Below, piece after piece: positions 13,184-20,112 of a stretch of DNA of 20,112 bases. The notes beneath the pieces were generated by a model. It saw nothing but the letters and a program-made list of their open reading frames with translations, ran no database searches and was not told the origin of the DNA. The position numbers were made by a program, and so were the translations under genes. The stretch's first letter is position 1. Each line of letters begins with the position of its first letter. Origin of the DNA: a virus; IMG/VR virus record IMGVR_UViG_3300017735_000144, positions 1 to 20,112 of that record, one strand, 5' to 3'.

Positions 13184-13554
13184 AGGCTGAACTAGAGGAG
13201 TACGCTGAGTATTCCTTTAGGATGGGTAGGAAGGTCTCTGGTAGCAAAGGTAAGGCTACAGAGGCCGACCACCTAGCCCAAGTCGCCAAACAGCTAGGCA
13301 AAGAACTAGCGGAAGTTGAACAGGCTAATGCTGACGCAATCTTCCCTGATGCAGCCTCTCACTTATGGGCAACCTTCATAGAGCTACACGATGGTAGAAC
13401 TTACGGTATGAGTGGCCCTAACCCAATATCTTATGACATCATTAAAGCATGGTGTGATATTACAAGTGTAGACCTTTCGCCTTGGGAGGTAAGCATTATA
13501 AAGTCTCTGGATAACCTCTGGATTAAAACTACTGGCGAGGAAGATAATGGCTGA
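13174..13554 (+). CDS. Tail assembly chaperone, T part of the GT frameshift product
   Basis: This frame is expressed by -1 slippage from G and adds 126 residues, giving a GT protein of 257. It has no ribosome-binding site of its own; the first ATG (13222) is internal to the conserved part. The sequence has DHLAQVAKQLGKELAEVEQ followed by LWATFIELHDGRTYGMSGPN, PISYDIIKAWCDI and LSPWEVSIIKSLDNLW. That order is characteristic of the T domain, which recruits tail tube subunits to the tape measure. The end overlaps the tape-measure start by eight bases. The fused reading frame runs from 12782. Confidence 0.85.
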   Translation, partial: GQVKAELEEYAEYSFRMGRKVSGSKGKATEADHLAQVAKQLGKELAEVEQANADAIFPDAASHLWATFIELHDGRTYGMSGPNPISYDIIKAWCDITSVDLSPWEVSIIKSLDNLWIKTTGEEDNG

Positions 13555-16500
13555 CCTGATTCAAATCCAATATGAAGTCGTTGACAAGGGTAAGTCTCTT
13601 AAAACGGCTCTCACTGGTGTTGAGAGAATGGAGAAGTCTCTAGCTAAACTATCTAAAGAGATAACTTCTGGAACTGTGACCCAAGACCGCCAGAGAAAGG
13701 CACTCATAGCTTACGGAAGAGAGCTAAAGAGATTAACTGGTATGACAGGCACTCAGGCTTATGGTGCTGTAGTAAAGTATAAGAACGCTCTGGTTAATCA
13801 GACTGTAGCTCAAAACAAAGCTGCTATAGCGTCTCAAAGACTAGCTAAAGTTCAAGACTACTTAGCTACGAGGCAAGAGAGGGTTACTCTTGCTACACAA
13901 AAGCAAAATGCTGCGTTGCATCAAACCAAGAATAAAATGAACGGCTCAAACATGGCTGTTCAACAGCTTGGTTATCAGTTCGGTGACTTTGCTGTACAGG
14001 TTCAAGGTGGAACAAGTGCATTTGTCGCATTTAGCCAACAGGCTTCTCAGCTAGTCGGTATCCTACCTATGGTTGCTGGCCCACTTGGGTTGAGCGTGGG
14101 CGCTGCCGTTGGTTTATCTGCCGCCCTTGGTATCCTTATCCCTATCGGTAGTGCCGTTGGTCGTATGTTCGTGGAAATGGGCGGCAGTGCTGAAAGTGCT
14201 TCAAAAGACTTAGACGCTCTGAAAAAAGCCATCGAAGATTTAGAGTCGGTTACAGATGATGTAGCTGAGGCTATGACTTTCTCGCTTGAGGGAGTATTTG
14301 ACGGAGCTACAGAAGAGCTACAGAATTTACTACGCACCTATAAAGAGATGAAGGCTGAAATTGCCAAAGAGGCTCTTGCTAAAAGCCTTATGCCTCTAGT
14401 TAACAATATCTCTGACATGATGGATGAGTTAACTGAAAAGAAATCCTCTCGACAAGCCTTAATAGATGTTTCTGACGATAATCTCCCCAAGGCTACAAAA
14501 AACAAGATAGTACAAGAGATGATAGCTATTGCAGAGATGCAAGTTGAGGCTGGTAAATTCCTTACGGGGATACAGACAGCCCTCCAAGGCCCATCCGAAA
14601 AATTCGCTGAGAATATGTTAAAGGTCTCTAAATCTATCACCAATAGTGACACTGCTACACAGAGCATGAAGGATCAGTTACACAAAATTCTAGCTGAGTC
14701 TGGTATACTTGCACAACTACAGGAGGATGCGGCAAAGAAACAAGAGCGGGCTGTAAAGAATCAAGAAGCTGGCCTTAAGATGCTTGCCAAGGCTAGGGCT
14801 TTGGACGCAAAGCTATTAGCTGATGACAGGAAGAGAGCAGAAGCAATAGCGGAAGAGGACAGAGTAGAGAATATAAATACCCTAGCTGAACTTGAGATTG
14901 CCCTATTTAAAGCAAATGCTGCTTATGTAAAAAGAGAGAAGGAACTTGATGCTGCTGGCGATCTAGCAATCTTAACTAATCAAGCTGACAAAGAAAGAGA
15001 ATTAACGGCAGCTAACTCTAAGTATGAGAGGGAACAAGCTGCCATCCGCATAAAAGAGCTTGAAGAGTTAAATAATAAGATAACGGAGATGGCTGAAAGG
15101 CTGGCAATCCCATTTGCGGCAGCTTTAGACTTAATACGACAAGCTAAGAAAGAGGCTGAGGTTGGACTTGATGCTTTCGGTGGCGCTGGTTCATTTAAGT
15201 ACGGTGGCTCACAGAAGTTCAATGGTCTAGCGGAATACGAAAAGAGCCTCAAAAAAGCCACTAAGGCTACGAAAGATGCTGAGAAGGCTGCTGAGGCACT
15301 CCGTAAGGAACTAGAGGCACCAATGGTTAAGGCTATTGACAGTGTATCTAATGCCTTCGGTGACTTCATAGCTGATGGCCTAAAGGACTTCAAGAGCTTC
15401 GCAAAATCTATCGTCGGTTCATTCAAGTCGATGATCTCACAGATGATTGCCACTGCCGCTCGTAATAAGATCATGCTGTCGCTGGGCATGGGTGGCTCTG
15501 GGTTTGCAGCTTCTGCTGCTGCTGGCAATGTGGCTGGTGTTGGTGGTAATGCTGCTTTTGGCCCCATAGGTTCTTTCATGGGTTCTTTCGCTGGCGGGGG
15601 TGCTGCTGGTACAGGTCTCTTGGGTGGTTTAGGGACAGGTATTAGCGCCTTTGGTGGAGGTATAGGGGCTGGCTTTGGGGCTTCCTTTGGTTCCCTTGGT
15701 ACACTACTAAGTGGAGGTTCAACCGTAGCTGCTGGTGGTGCAGGTTTCGCTGCTACTCTAGGTGCTGCAATCCCAGCTATTGCCGCTGTAGCTGTAGTCG
15801 TAGGTCTCTTGAGCAAGAAGACTAAGCTCCTCGACAGTGGCCTAAGAACCACCATCGAAGGTTTTGACGTAGCAATCGAAACATTCAAGACGACACAGAG
15901 TAGTCGTTTGTTTGGGTTACTAAAGTCCAGAGCTAAAACAGGTTACGAAGCTGCAAGTGCAGAAGTTGCTGACCCACTGATTGAAGCTATCGGTAACATG
16001 CAACAAAGCATAATTGATGCTGCTGGTACTCTAGGTATCGGTGCAAGTGCTTTTGATGACTTTAGCTACCAGTTCAAACTGTCGCTAAAAGGTCTAACCG
16101 AAGAGCAACAACTAGAGAAGATCAACGAAGAGATCAATAAGATGGGCGATAGCTTTGCCTCTCTGACTGGTCACTTTGAGACAATGAACGAGTTGCTTGA
16201 GGCTGCTAACCAGCGTATGCAACTACAGAACCGTCTGGATCAACTCTTAGGTAACAACCAAGCTATCTTGACACGACAGCGTGAAGCTGAACTGTCGGCT
16301 ATGCACGAGTTGAACCGACCGCTAGCACAGATGGTCTACAACCTTGAGGATGCTCAGGCTTCTGTACAGAGTGCATTTGCTTCCCTTGGCGCTTCTATAG
16401 AGGCCGAAAAGAAACGCTTGCGTGATGCCTTTACATCTATCGTAGATGGTCTCAATAAACGCCTTGATGTTGCTAACGAAACTATGGCCCGTAGCAACAG

Positions 16501-17506
16501 TATATACAGTATGCTTGAGAGTGCAGTATCTGGTCGTTCAATAACTTCTGGTATTGGTCAATCACTTTCTCGTAGGGAAGGCGCTCTAGGGTTTATTCGT
16601 GGGGGTGACTTCTCCGACGAAAGAAAGCTAGAGGAAGCACTTGACGTTGTAGCTGAACCCTCAGAGGGCTTGTTTAGCTCCTTCGTGGACTACGCAAGAG
16701 ACTTCTCTCGTACTAGCATTACCCTTGAAGAAGCTAAGAAGGTAGCACAAGTACAGTTAACTGCTGATGAGAAGTCGGTTCTCCTTTTAGAGGAACAGAT
16801 TGCTCAGGCTCAGGTTGACCTTGATGCACAGCTTGAGGCTCTCGACAAACAGTACCAAATGCAAGTTGACCAGTACAATGCCTTACTTGGTATTGATACA
16901 AATGTTAAGTCTGTTGAGGAAGCTATTGGTACACTTCGTAGTGCCATTGAAGCCCTAGCCTCTGCTCAAGCTGCTGCTAAAGCTGCTGCTGCTGTTGGTA
17001 CTGCTGGTGCTGGTACAGGTGCTGCCGCCGCTGGAATAAAGTTGACTGGTGAAAAATACCAAGGTTACGATTTAGGTAATATCAGAGGTGCTGCTGACCT
17101 GATGGCTGCTGCTGCACAAAACAATATTCAAACCTCTGGTCAAACTGGCGCTCAAATCCAACAAGCCCTTTCCAATGCTACTGGCCTTGCTATTAACATG
17201 GATAATGCTACAAGGGGCAAACAGTTTGCTATGGGGGGTTATCACACTGGTGGTCTCCGTATGGTTGGTGAGCGTGGCCCTGAGCTTGAAGCTACTGGCC
17301 CATCTCGTATCTTCTCACATAACCAAACCTCTGGTATGTTCAAAGACCCTGACCTCAAGGAAGCTGTCAATGACCTTCGTAGGGAAGTCTCAGGTCTACG
17401 GAGTGAGCAACGTCAGATGCAAGCAAGTAATGCTAAGTATGTGAAGCGTAACTACGATATTAACCGTAAGTGGGACGTTGATGGTCTACCAGCTACAAGG
17501 ACATAA
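13547..17506 (+). CDS. Tape measure protein
   Basis: This 1319-residue protein is the longest in the window and should set tail length, at most about 200 nm if fully helical. It is largely helical and rich in Ala, Lys and Glu. Two hydrophobic stretches stand out: residues about 171-209 and a Gly/Ala-rich region at about 650-757, the kind of segments proposed to insert in the host membrane during DNA entry. A conserved tape-measure end motif (GGLRMVGERGPELEATG) lies near 1235-1252, followed by a coiled coil (DLKEAVNDLRREVSGLRSEQ). I see no lytic transglycosylase or peptidase motif. GAGGAAGATA precedes the ATG, which overlaps the GT end. Confidence 0.93.
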   Translation: MADLIQIQYEVVDKGKSLKTALTGVERMEKSLAKLSKEITSGTVTQDRQRKALIAYGRELKRLTGMTGTQAYGAVVKYKNALVNQTVAQNKAAIASQRLAKVQDYLATRQERVTLATQKQNAALHQTKNKMNGSNMAVQQLGYQFGDFAVQVQGGTSAFVAFSQQASQLVGILPMVAGPLGLSVGAAVGLSAALGILIPIGSAVGRMFVEMGGSAESASKDLDALKKAIEDLESVTDDVAEAMTFSLEGVFDGATEELQNLLRTYKEMKAEIAKEALAKSLMPLVNNISDMMDELTEKKSSRQALIDVSDDNLPKATKNKIVQEMIAIAEMQVEAGKFLTGIQTALQGPSEKFAENMLKVSKSITNSDTATQSMKDQLHKILAESGILAQLQEDAAKKQERAVKNQEAGLKMLAKARALDAKLLADDRKRAEAIAEEDRVENINTLAELEIALFKANAAYVKREKELDAAGDLAILTNQADKERELTAANSKYEREQAAIRIKELEELNNKITEMAERLAIPFAAALDLIRQAKKEAEVGLDAFGGAGSFKYGGSQKFNGLAEYEKSLKKATKATKDAEKAAEALRKELEAPMVKAIDSVSNAFGDFIADGLKDFKSFAKSIVGSFKSMISQMIATAARNKIMLSLGMGGSGFAASAAAGNVAGVGGNAAFGPIGSFMGSFAGGGAAGTGLLGGLGTGISAFGGGIGAGFGASFGSLGTLLSGGSTVAAGGAGFAATLGAAIPAIAAVAVVVGLLSKKTKLLDSGLRTTIEGFDVAIETFKTTQSSRLFGLLKSRAKTGYEAASAEVADPLIEAIGNMQQSIIDAAGTLGIGASAFDDFSYQFKLSLKGLTEEQQLEKINEEINKMGDSFASLTGHFETMNELLEAANQRMQLQNRLDQLLGNNQAILTRQREAELSAMHELNRPLAQMVYNLEDAQASVQSAFASLGASIEAEKKRLRDAFTSIVDGLNKRLDVANETMARSNSIYSMLESAVSGRSITSGIGQSLSRREGALGFIRGGDFSDERKLEEALDVVAEPSEGLFSSFVDYARDFSRTSITLEEAKKVAQVQLTADEKSVLLLEEQIAQAQVDLDAQLEALDKQYQMQVDQYNALLGIDTNVKSVEEAIGTLRSAIEALASAQAAAKAAAAVGTAGAGTGAAAAGIKLTGEKYQGYDLGNIRGAADLMAAAAQNNIQTSGQTGAQIQQALSNATGLAINMDNATRGKQFAMGGYHTGGLRMVGERGPELEATGPSRIFSHNQTSGMFKDPDLKEAVNDLRREVSGLRSEQRQMQASNAKYVKRNYDINRKWDVDGLPATRT

Positions 17507-17509
17507 TAG

Positions 17510-18427
17510 ATGCAGCTAATCAAACCTGTGACAGTTACGGATAGTATTCTAACTGCTACTAATATCACCGAAGATGATTATGCTGTGTGGAACAGTGGGA
17601 CTGCTTATGTCGTTGGTGACAAGGCTATTTCCACTGTTACCCACCGTATATACGAAGCTCTAATCAACAACACTAATGTCGATCCCACAGGTACAGCTAC
17701 CGACCCTGCCACATGGCTTGACATTGGTGCTACTAACCGTTGGAAGGCTTTCGATCAGAAGATCAGTGATCCTGTAACTAACCTTAACCTTATCGAATAC
17801 ACCCTCAACGACCCTAACTCTAATGTTACCTCTGTTGCCCTATTTGGTCTTAAGGGTATTTCAGCTAACGTGACTGTAACTGACACTACTGTAGGTGGAG
17901 ATGGTGAGGTCTACAATCAAACTGTGTCTCTGCTAGACAACAGAAACATTGTTGATTGGTACACATATTTCTTCGAGGAGCAGGTACAAAAGGAACAAGC
18001 ACAGTTCCTAGACCTACCGCCCTACCTTGGCTCTAACGTAGAGGTTACAGTTACCTCAGCAACTGGTGATACTACAGAACTAGGACAGCTTGTGTTAGGG
18101 TTCCTGAGTGGTATCGGTCTGACAACTTACGGTACAGCCATTAGCATTGAAGACTACTCACGCAAGGAAGTAGATGCCTTTGGTAACTTTATCATTGTTC
18201 AGAGGGACTTTGCTCAGTTAGCTGACTTTGATGTACAGTTTGAGACACAGAACGCTCGTAAGATACAAAGAACATTGGCTGACTTTAGGGCAACACCAAT
18301 CGTTTATGTAGGTTCAGAAGATACTTCCTACGGTACTACTATCTATGGGTTCTACCGTAGATTTGATTTAACACTTGAAGGCCCATCTCTGTCATTCGGC
18401 GCTATTGAAGTAGAAGGATTAACTTAA
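17510..18427 (+). CDS. Distal tail protein with carbohydrate-binding-like module
   Basis: This 305-residue protein follows the tape measure by three bases, with AAGGA eight bases before the ATG. Residues 24-82 resemble a CBM5/12-type chitin/cellulose-binding fold: VWNSGTAYVVGDKAI, then HRIYEALINN and DPATWLDIG, with aromatic residues W27, Y33, Y48 and W69. The rest is beta-rich (NVEVTVTSATGDTTELG, SIEDYSRKEVDAFGNF). Proteins with this N terminus (LIKPVTVTDSILTATN) follow tape-measure genes in related phages. The position suggests a distal tail or hub protein that links tube to fibres and may touch surface glycans. A sugar ligand is inference. Confidence 0.72.
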   Translation: MQLIKPVTVTDSILTATNITEDDYAVWNSGTAYVVGDKAISTVTHRIYEALINNTNVDPTGTATDPATWLDIGATNRWKAFDQKISDPVTNLNLIEYTLNDPNSNVTSVALFGLKGISANVTVTDTTVGGDGEVYNQTVSLLDNRNIVDWYTYFFEEQVQKEQAQFLDLPPYLGSNVEVTVTSATGDTTELGQLVLGFLSGIGLTTYGTAISIEDYSRKEVDAFGNFIIVQRDFAQLADFDVQFETQNARKIQRTLADFRATPIVYVGSEDTSYGTTIYGFYRRFDLTLEGPSLSFGAIEVEGLT

Positions 18428-18428
18428 T

Positions 18429-19196
18429 ATGGCATACCCACCAATATCGGCACTACCATCACCACCCAGTAGACAAGACCCCGCTAACTTCGCTGATGAG
18501 GCTGATGCTTTTCTGGGGGCTTTGCCTACATTCCAAACTGAGACTAACGCTCTTGCAGCATACATGGAAGATACAACTGCTGCTGCTGCTGAGGCTTCTG
18601 CTACTGCCGCTGCTGCAAGTGCTTCTGCTGCTGCCACTAGCGCCACAGGGGCTGCTACAAGCGCAACTAACTCTGCTAACTCAGCTACAGCCGCTGCTAA
18701 CTCTGCTGCCTCTGCTGGTGGCGTTCTGTGGGTCTCAGGTACATCCTACGCTGTAGGCTACGTTGTTTACTCTCCGATCACCTTTACCAACTATCGTTGT
18801 ATCCAAGCTACATCAGGTACTACTGATCCTTCTCTTGATGAAACTAACTGGGTATCTACAGGTGGTGGCGGTGGTGGTGGTCTTACGGAACAGACAGCTA
18901 CTACGACAGCTACTACAGAGACTGCCATTGCTACTTATGTCGCTGCTGAGTATACAGCTATGGAACTCACGGTAGTTGCTGACAGTGGAGGTGAACGTAC
19001 TATCACTAAGTTACTTGTCGTCCACAATGGTACAACAGCTTCTGCTACACAGTATGGTGAAGTAAGCACTGCTACTGTTCTCTCCACTTACGATGTAGAT
19101 GTGTCAGGTTCTAATGTTCGTCTTCTGGCTACTCCAGCTTCTGCCACAAGCACAGAGTTTACAACTAAAGAGAACTTATTTGAGCCATTGACTTGA
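18429..19196 (+). CDS. Tail fibre-like protein with Ala-rich stalk and CBM-like domain
   Basis: This 255-residue protein has four parts. Residues 1-42 (PSRQDPANFADEADAFLGAL, then PTFQTETN) form the usual N-terminal anchor of phage tail fibres. Residues 46-96 are an Ala/Ser/Thr low-complexity stretch likely to make a trimeric stalk. Residues 99-145 are a second CBM5/12-like module (VLWVSGTSYAVGYVVY, with W101, Y107 and W141). After a seven-glycine hinge comes a small beta domain (residues 152-255). It probably takes part in host recognition. AAGGA lies about ten bases before the ATG. The stalk DNA is GCT-rich and repetitive, so length variation between isolates is likely. Confidence 0.75.
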   Translation: MAYPPISALPSPPSRQDPANFADEADAFLGALPTFQTETNALAAYMEDTTAAAAEASATAAAASASAAATSATGAATSATNSANSATAAANSAASAGGVLWVSGTSYAVGYVVYSPITFTNYRCIQATSGTTDPSLDETNWVSTGGGGGGGLTEQTATTTATTETAIATYVAAEYTAMELTVVADSGGERTITKLLVVHNGTTASATQYGEVSTATVLSTYDVDVSGSNVRLLATPASATSTEFTTKENLFEPLT

Positions 19197-19222
19197 TGAT
19201 AACGGCAAGGGGAGAGTGAACC

Positions 19223-20112
19223 ATGTCAAACAATAAAGACTTCAAAGTAAAGAACGGTATTCAACCCACGGTCTATCACGAGGCTGTGGGTACAGTTGTG
19301 TCTGGTTTACAACTATACTCTATTTCTGGTCTTACCTCTGATAACAAGAGTTTTTCTGTTCAAACTCAAGAGAGTAATTTTCAAGACTTTGCATTTAATA
19401 CCTCAGGGACAAAATTCTATGTGATAGGCCACAGCACAGATGCTGTGCACCAGTATAGTATGTCAACAGCGTGGGACATTTCTACTGCATCTTATGACAG
19501 TAAGTCTTTTTCTGTTTCCTCTCAGGATGCCGTACCTATAGGTATCCAGATTAGTTCTGATGGAACTAAAGTTTATGTTGTTGGCGCTGCAAGTGACACT
19601 ATTTACCAATACAATCTAAGCACTCCTTTTGATGCTTCCACAGGGTCTTACAGCGGTACAGGCTTTAGTCTTTCTAGCCAATCCAACGACCCTGCGGGTA
19701 TAACATTTAAGACAGACGGGACAAAGTTATATTATTTATCTGCGTCAAGTCCCGCTGTTCTTTATCAGTACTCACTAAGCACAGCATGGGATTTATCTAC
19801 TATTAGCTATGATAGTATAAGTCACTCGTTTGGTAATAACAATACGCGAAGGAGTGTTGAGCTTAGTTCCGATGGTACTAAAGCTATTGTTTGGAATGAG
19901 ACTTCTGGTGTGTTTGAAGAGTACAGCTTATCAACAGCTTATGATATAACAACAATAAGTTCATCTCCAATTGCCACAGCTTCCAGTACCTTATCGACGG
20001 GTAGATTGAGAGTAAAAGCTGATGGCGCAAAGATTTATCAAATAAATTCCTCCGACGACACAATCGTCCAATACTCCACAGTCCTAAACACAGCATCCCT
20101 AGACCTATCCAC
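19223..20112 (+). CDS. Beta-propeller tail fibre / receptor-binding protein, 3' truncated by window
   Basis: The reading frame is open from ATG 19223 (AAGGGGAGAG about seven bases upstream) to the window edge, giving 296 residues without a stop. The N terminus (SNNKDFKVKNGIQPT) resembles the anchor of other marine phage fibres. The remainder is a series of blades of the form SSDGTKVYVVGxxSDxIYQY followed by LSTAWDxSTxSYDS. The GTK motifs are at residues 62, 114, 166 and 218, exactly 52 apart, and GAK is at 268. This is a beta-propeller-like repeat protein, probably displayed at the tail tip for receptor binding. Two bases of a further codon remain, and the gene continues beyond 20112. Confidence 0.8.
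   Translation, partial: MSNNKDFKVKNGIQPTVYHEAVGTVVSGLQLYSISGLTSDNKSFSVQTQESNFQDFAFNTSGTKFYVIGHSTDAVHQYSMSTAWDISTASYDSKSFSVSSQDAVPIGIQISSDGTKVYVVGAASDTIYQYNLSTPFDASTGSYSGTGFSLSSQSNDPAGITFKTDGTKLYYLSASSPAVLYQYSLSTAWDLSTISYDSISHSFGNNNTRRSVELSSDGTKAIVWNETSGVFEEYSLSTAYDITTISSSPIATASSTLSTGRLRVKADGAKIYQINSSDDTIVQYSTVLNTASLDLS

Noticed and set aside
14980-15888. 302-codon minus-strand open frame inside the tape measure gene
   Set aside because: Pro/Ala-rich shadow of the Gly/Ala-rich tape-measure region; no start context and it conflicts with a well-supported gene.
18496-18756. Leu-rich + frame inside the Ala-rich fibre stalk
   Set aside because: It arises from reading the GCT-rich repeat one base out of phase (CTG/CTT runs); it is a low-complexity artefact.

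Overview
The window is part of a tailed double-stranded DNA phage genome. It holds most of the late (packaging, head and tail) module, with every recognised gene on the + strand and short gaps or stop/start overlaps between genes. The gene order (small terminase, large terminase, portal, protease, scaffold, decoration, major capsid, connectors, tail terminator, tail tube, frameshifted tail chaperone, tape measure, distal tail, fibres) is that of a long, non-contractile-tailed virus. No sheath gene is seen. The 1319-residue tape measure implies a tail of at most about 200 nm, using 0.15 nm per residue of helix. Several proteins (GTA-type terminase, DUF935 portal, XkdF-type protease with an N-terminal Tudor-like domain, 23-residue-repeat protein, CBM-bearing tail proteins, beta-propeller fibre) resemble those of phages of marine Proteobacteria. 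The host itself cannot be fixed from the window. No integrase, repressor, tRNA, rRNA or CRISPR is visible.

Layout. Positions 1-412 carry two tiny overlapping genes, closed by an intrinsic terminator at 437-458. Positions 459-1208 are a 750-base non-coding leader with unusual structure. It has an iteron-like array of about 20-bp units (571-644), a 15-bp tandem duplication that ends in a perfect TTGACA box (869-900), and four copies of a 12-bp palindrome of the form TAACT(TA/AT)AGTTA spread over about 200 bp in front of the terminase genes. Positions 1209-4339 are terS, terL and portal. Positions 4342-6038 hold two beta-rich structural proteins of unknown role, the second built on a strict 23-residue repeat. 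Positions 6038-9385 make the head: a Tudor/XkdF protease fusion, a scaffold-like protein, a DUF2190-like decoration protein and the major capsid protein. Positions 9481-11593 are connector, head-closure, neck and tail-terminator genes. Positions 11607-13554 hold a small protein, the tail tube and the G/GT chaperone pair, which is joined by a TTTTTTG -1 slippery site. Positions 13547-17506 are the tape measure. Positions 17510-20112 are distal tail and fibre proteins; the last gene is cut by the window edge.

How the genes work together. The terminase complex threads DNA through the portal into a procapsid built from capsid protein on the scaffold. The protease then matures the shell and the decoration protein binds it. 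Connector and closure proteins cap the portal, and the tail, built around the tape measure with the help of G and GT, is attached. CBM-like domains and the beta-propeller fibre at the tail tip probably contact the host surface.

There is no sign of an unrelated novel system (defence island, retron, CRISPR) here. The observations most worth a second look are the repeat-rich leader, the split protease/scaffold junction with its prfB-like layout, and the exactly periodic repeat proteins.
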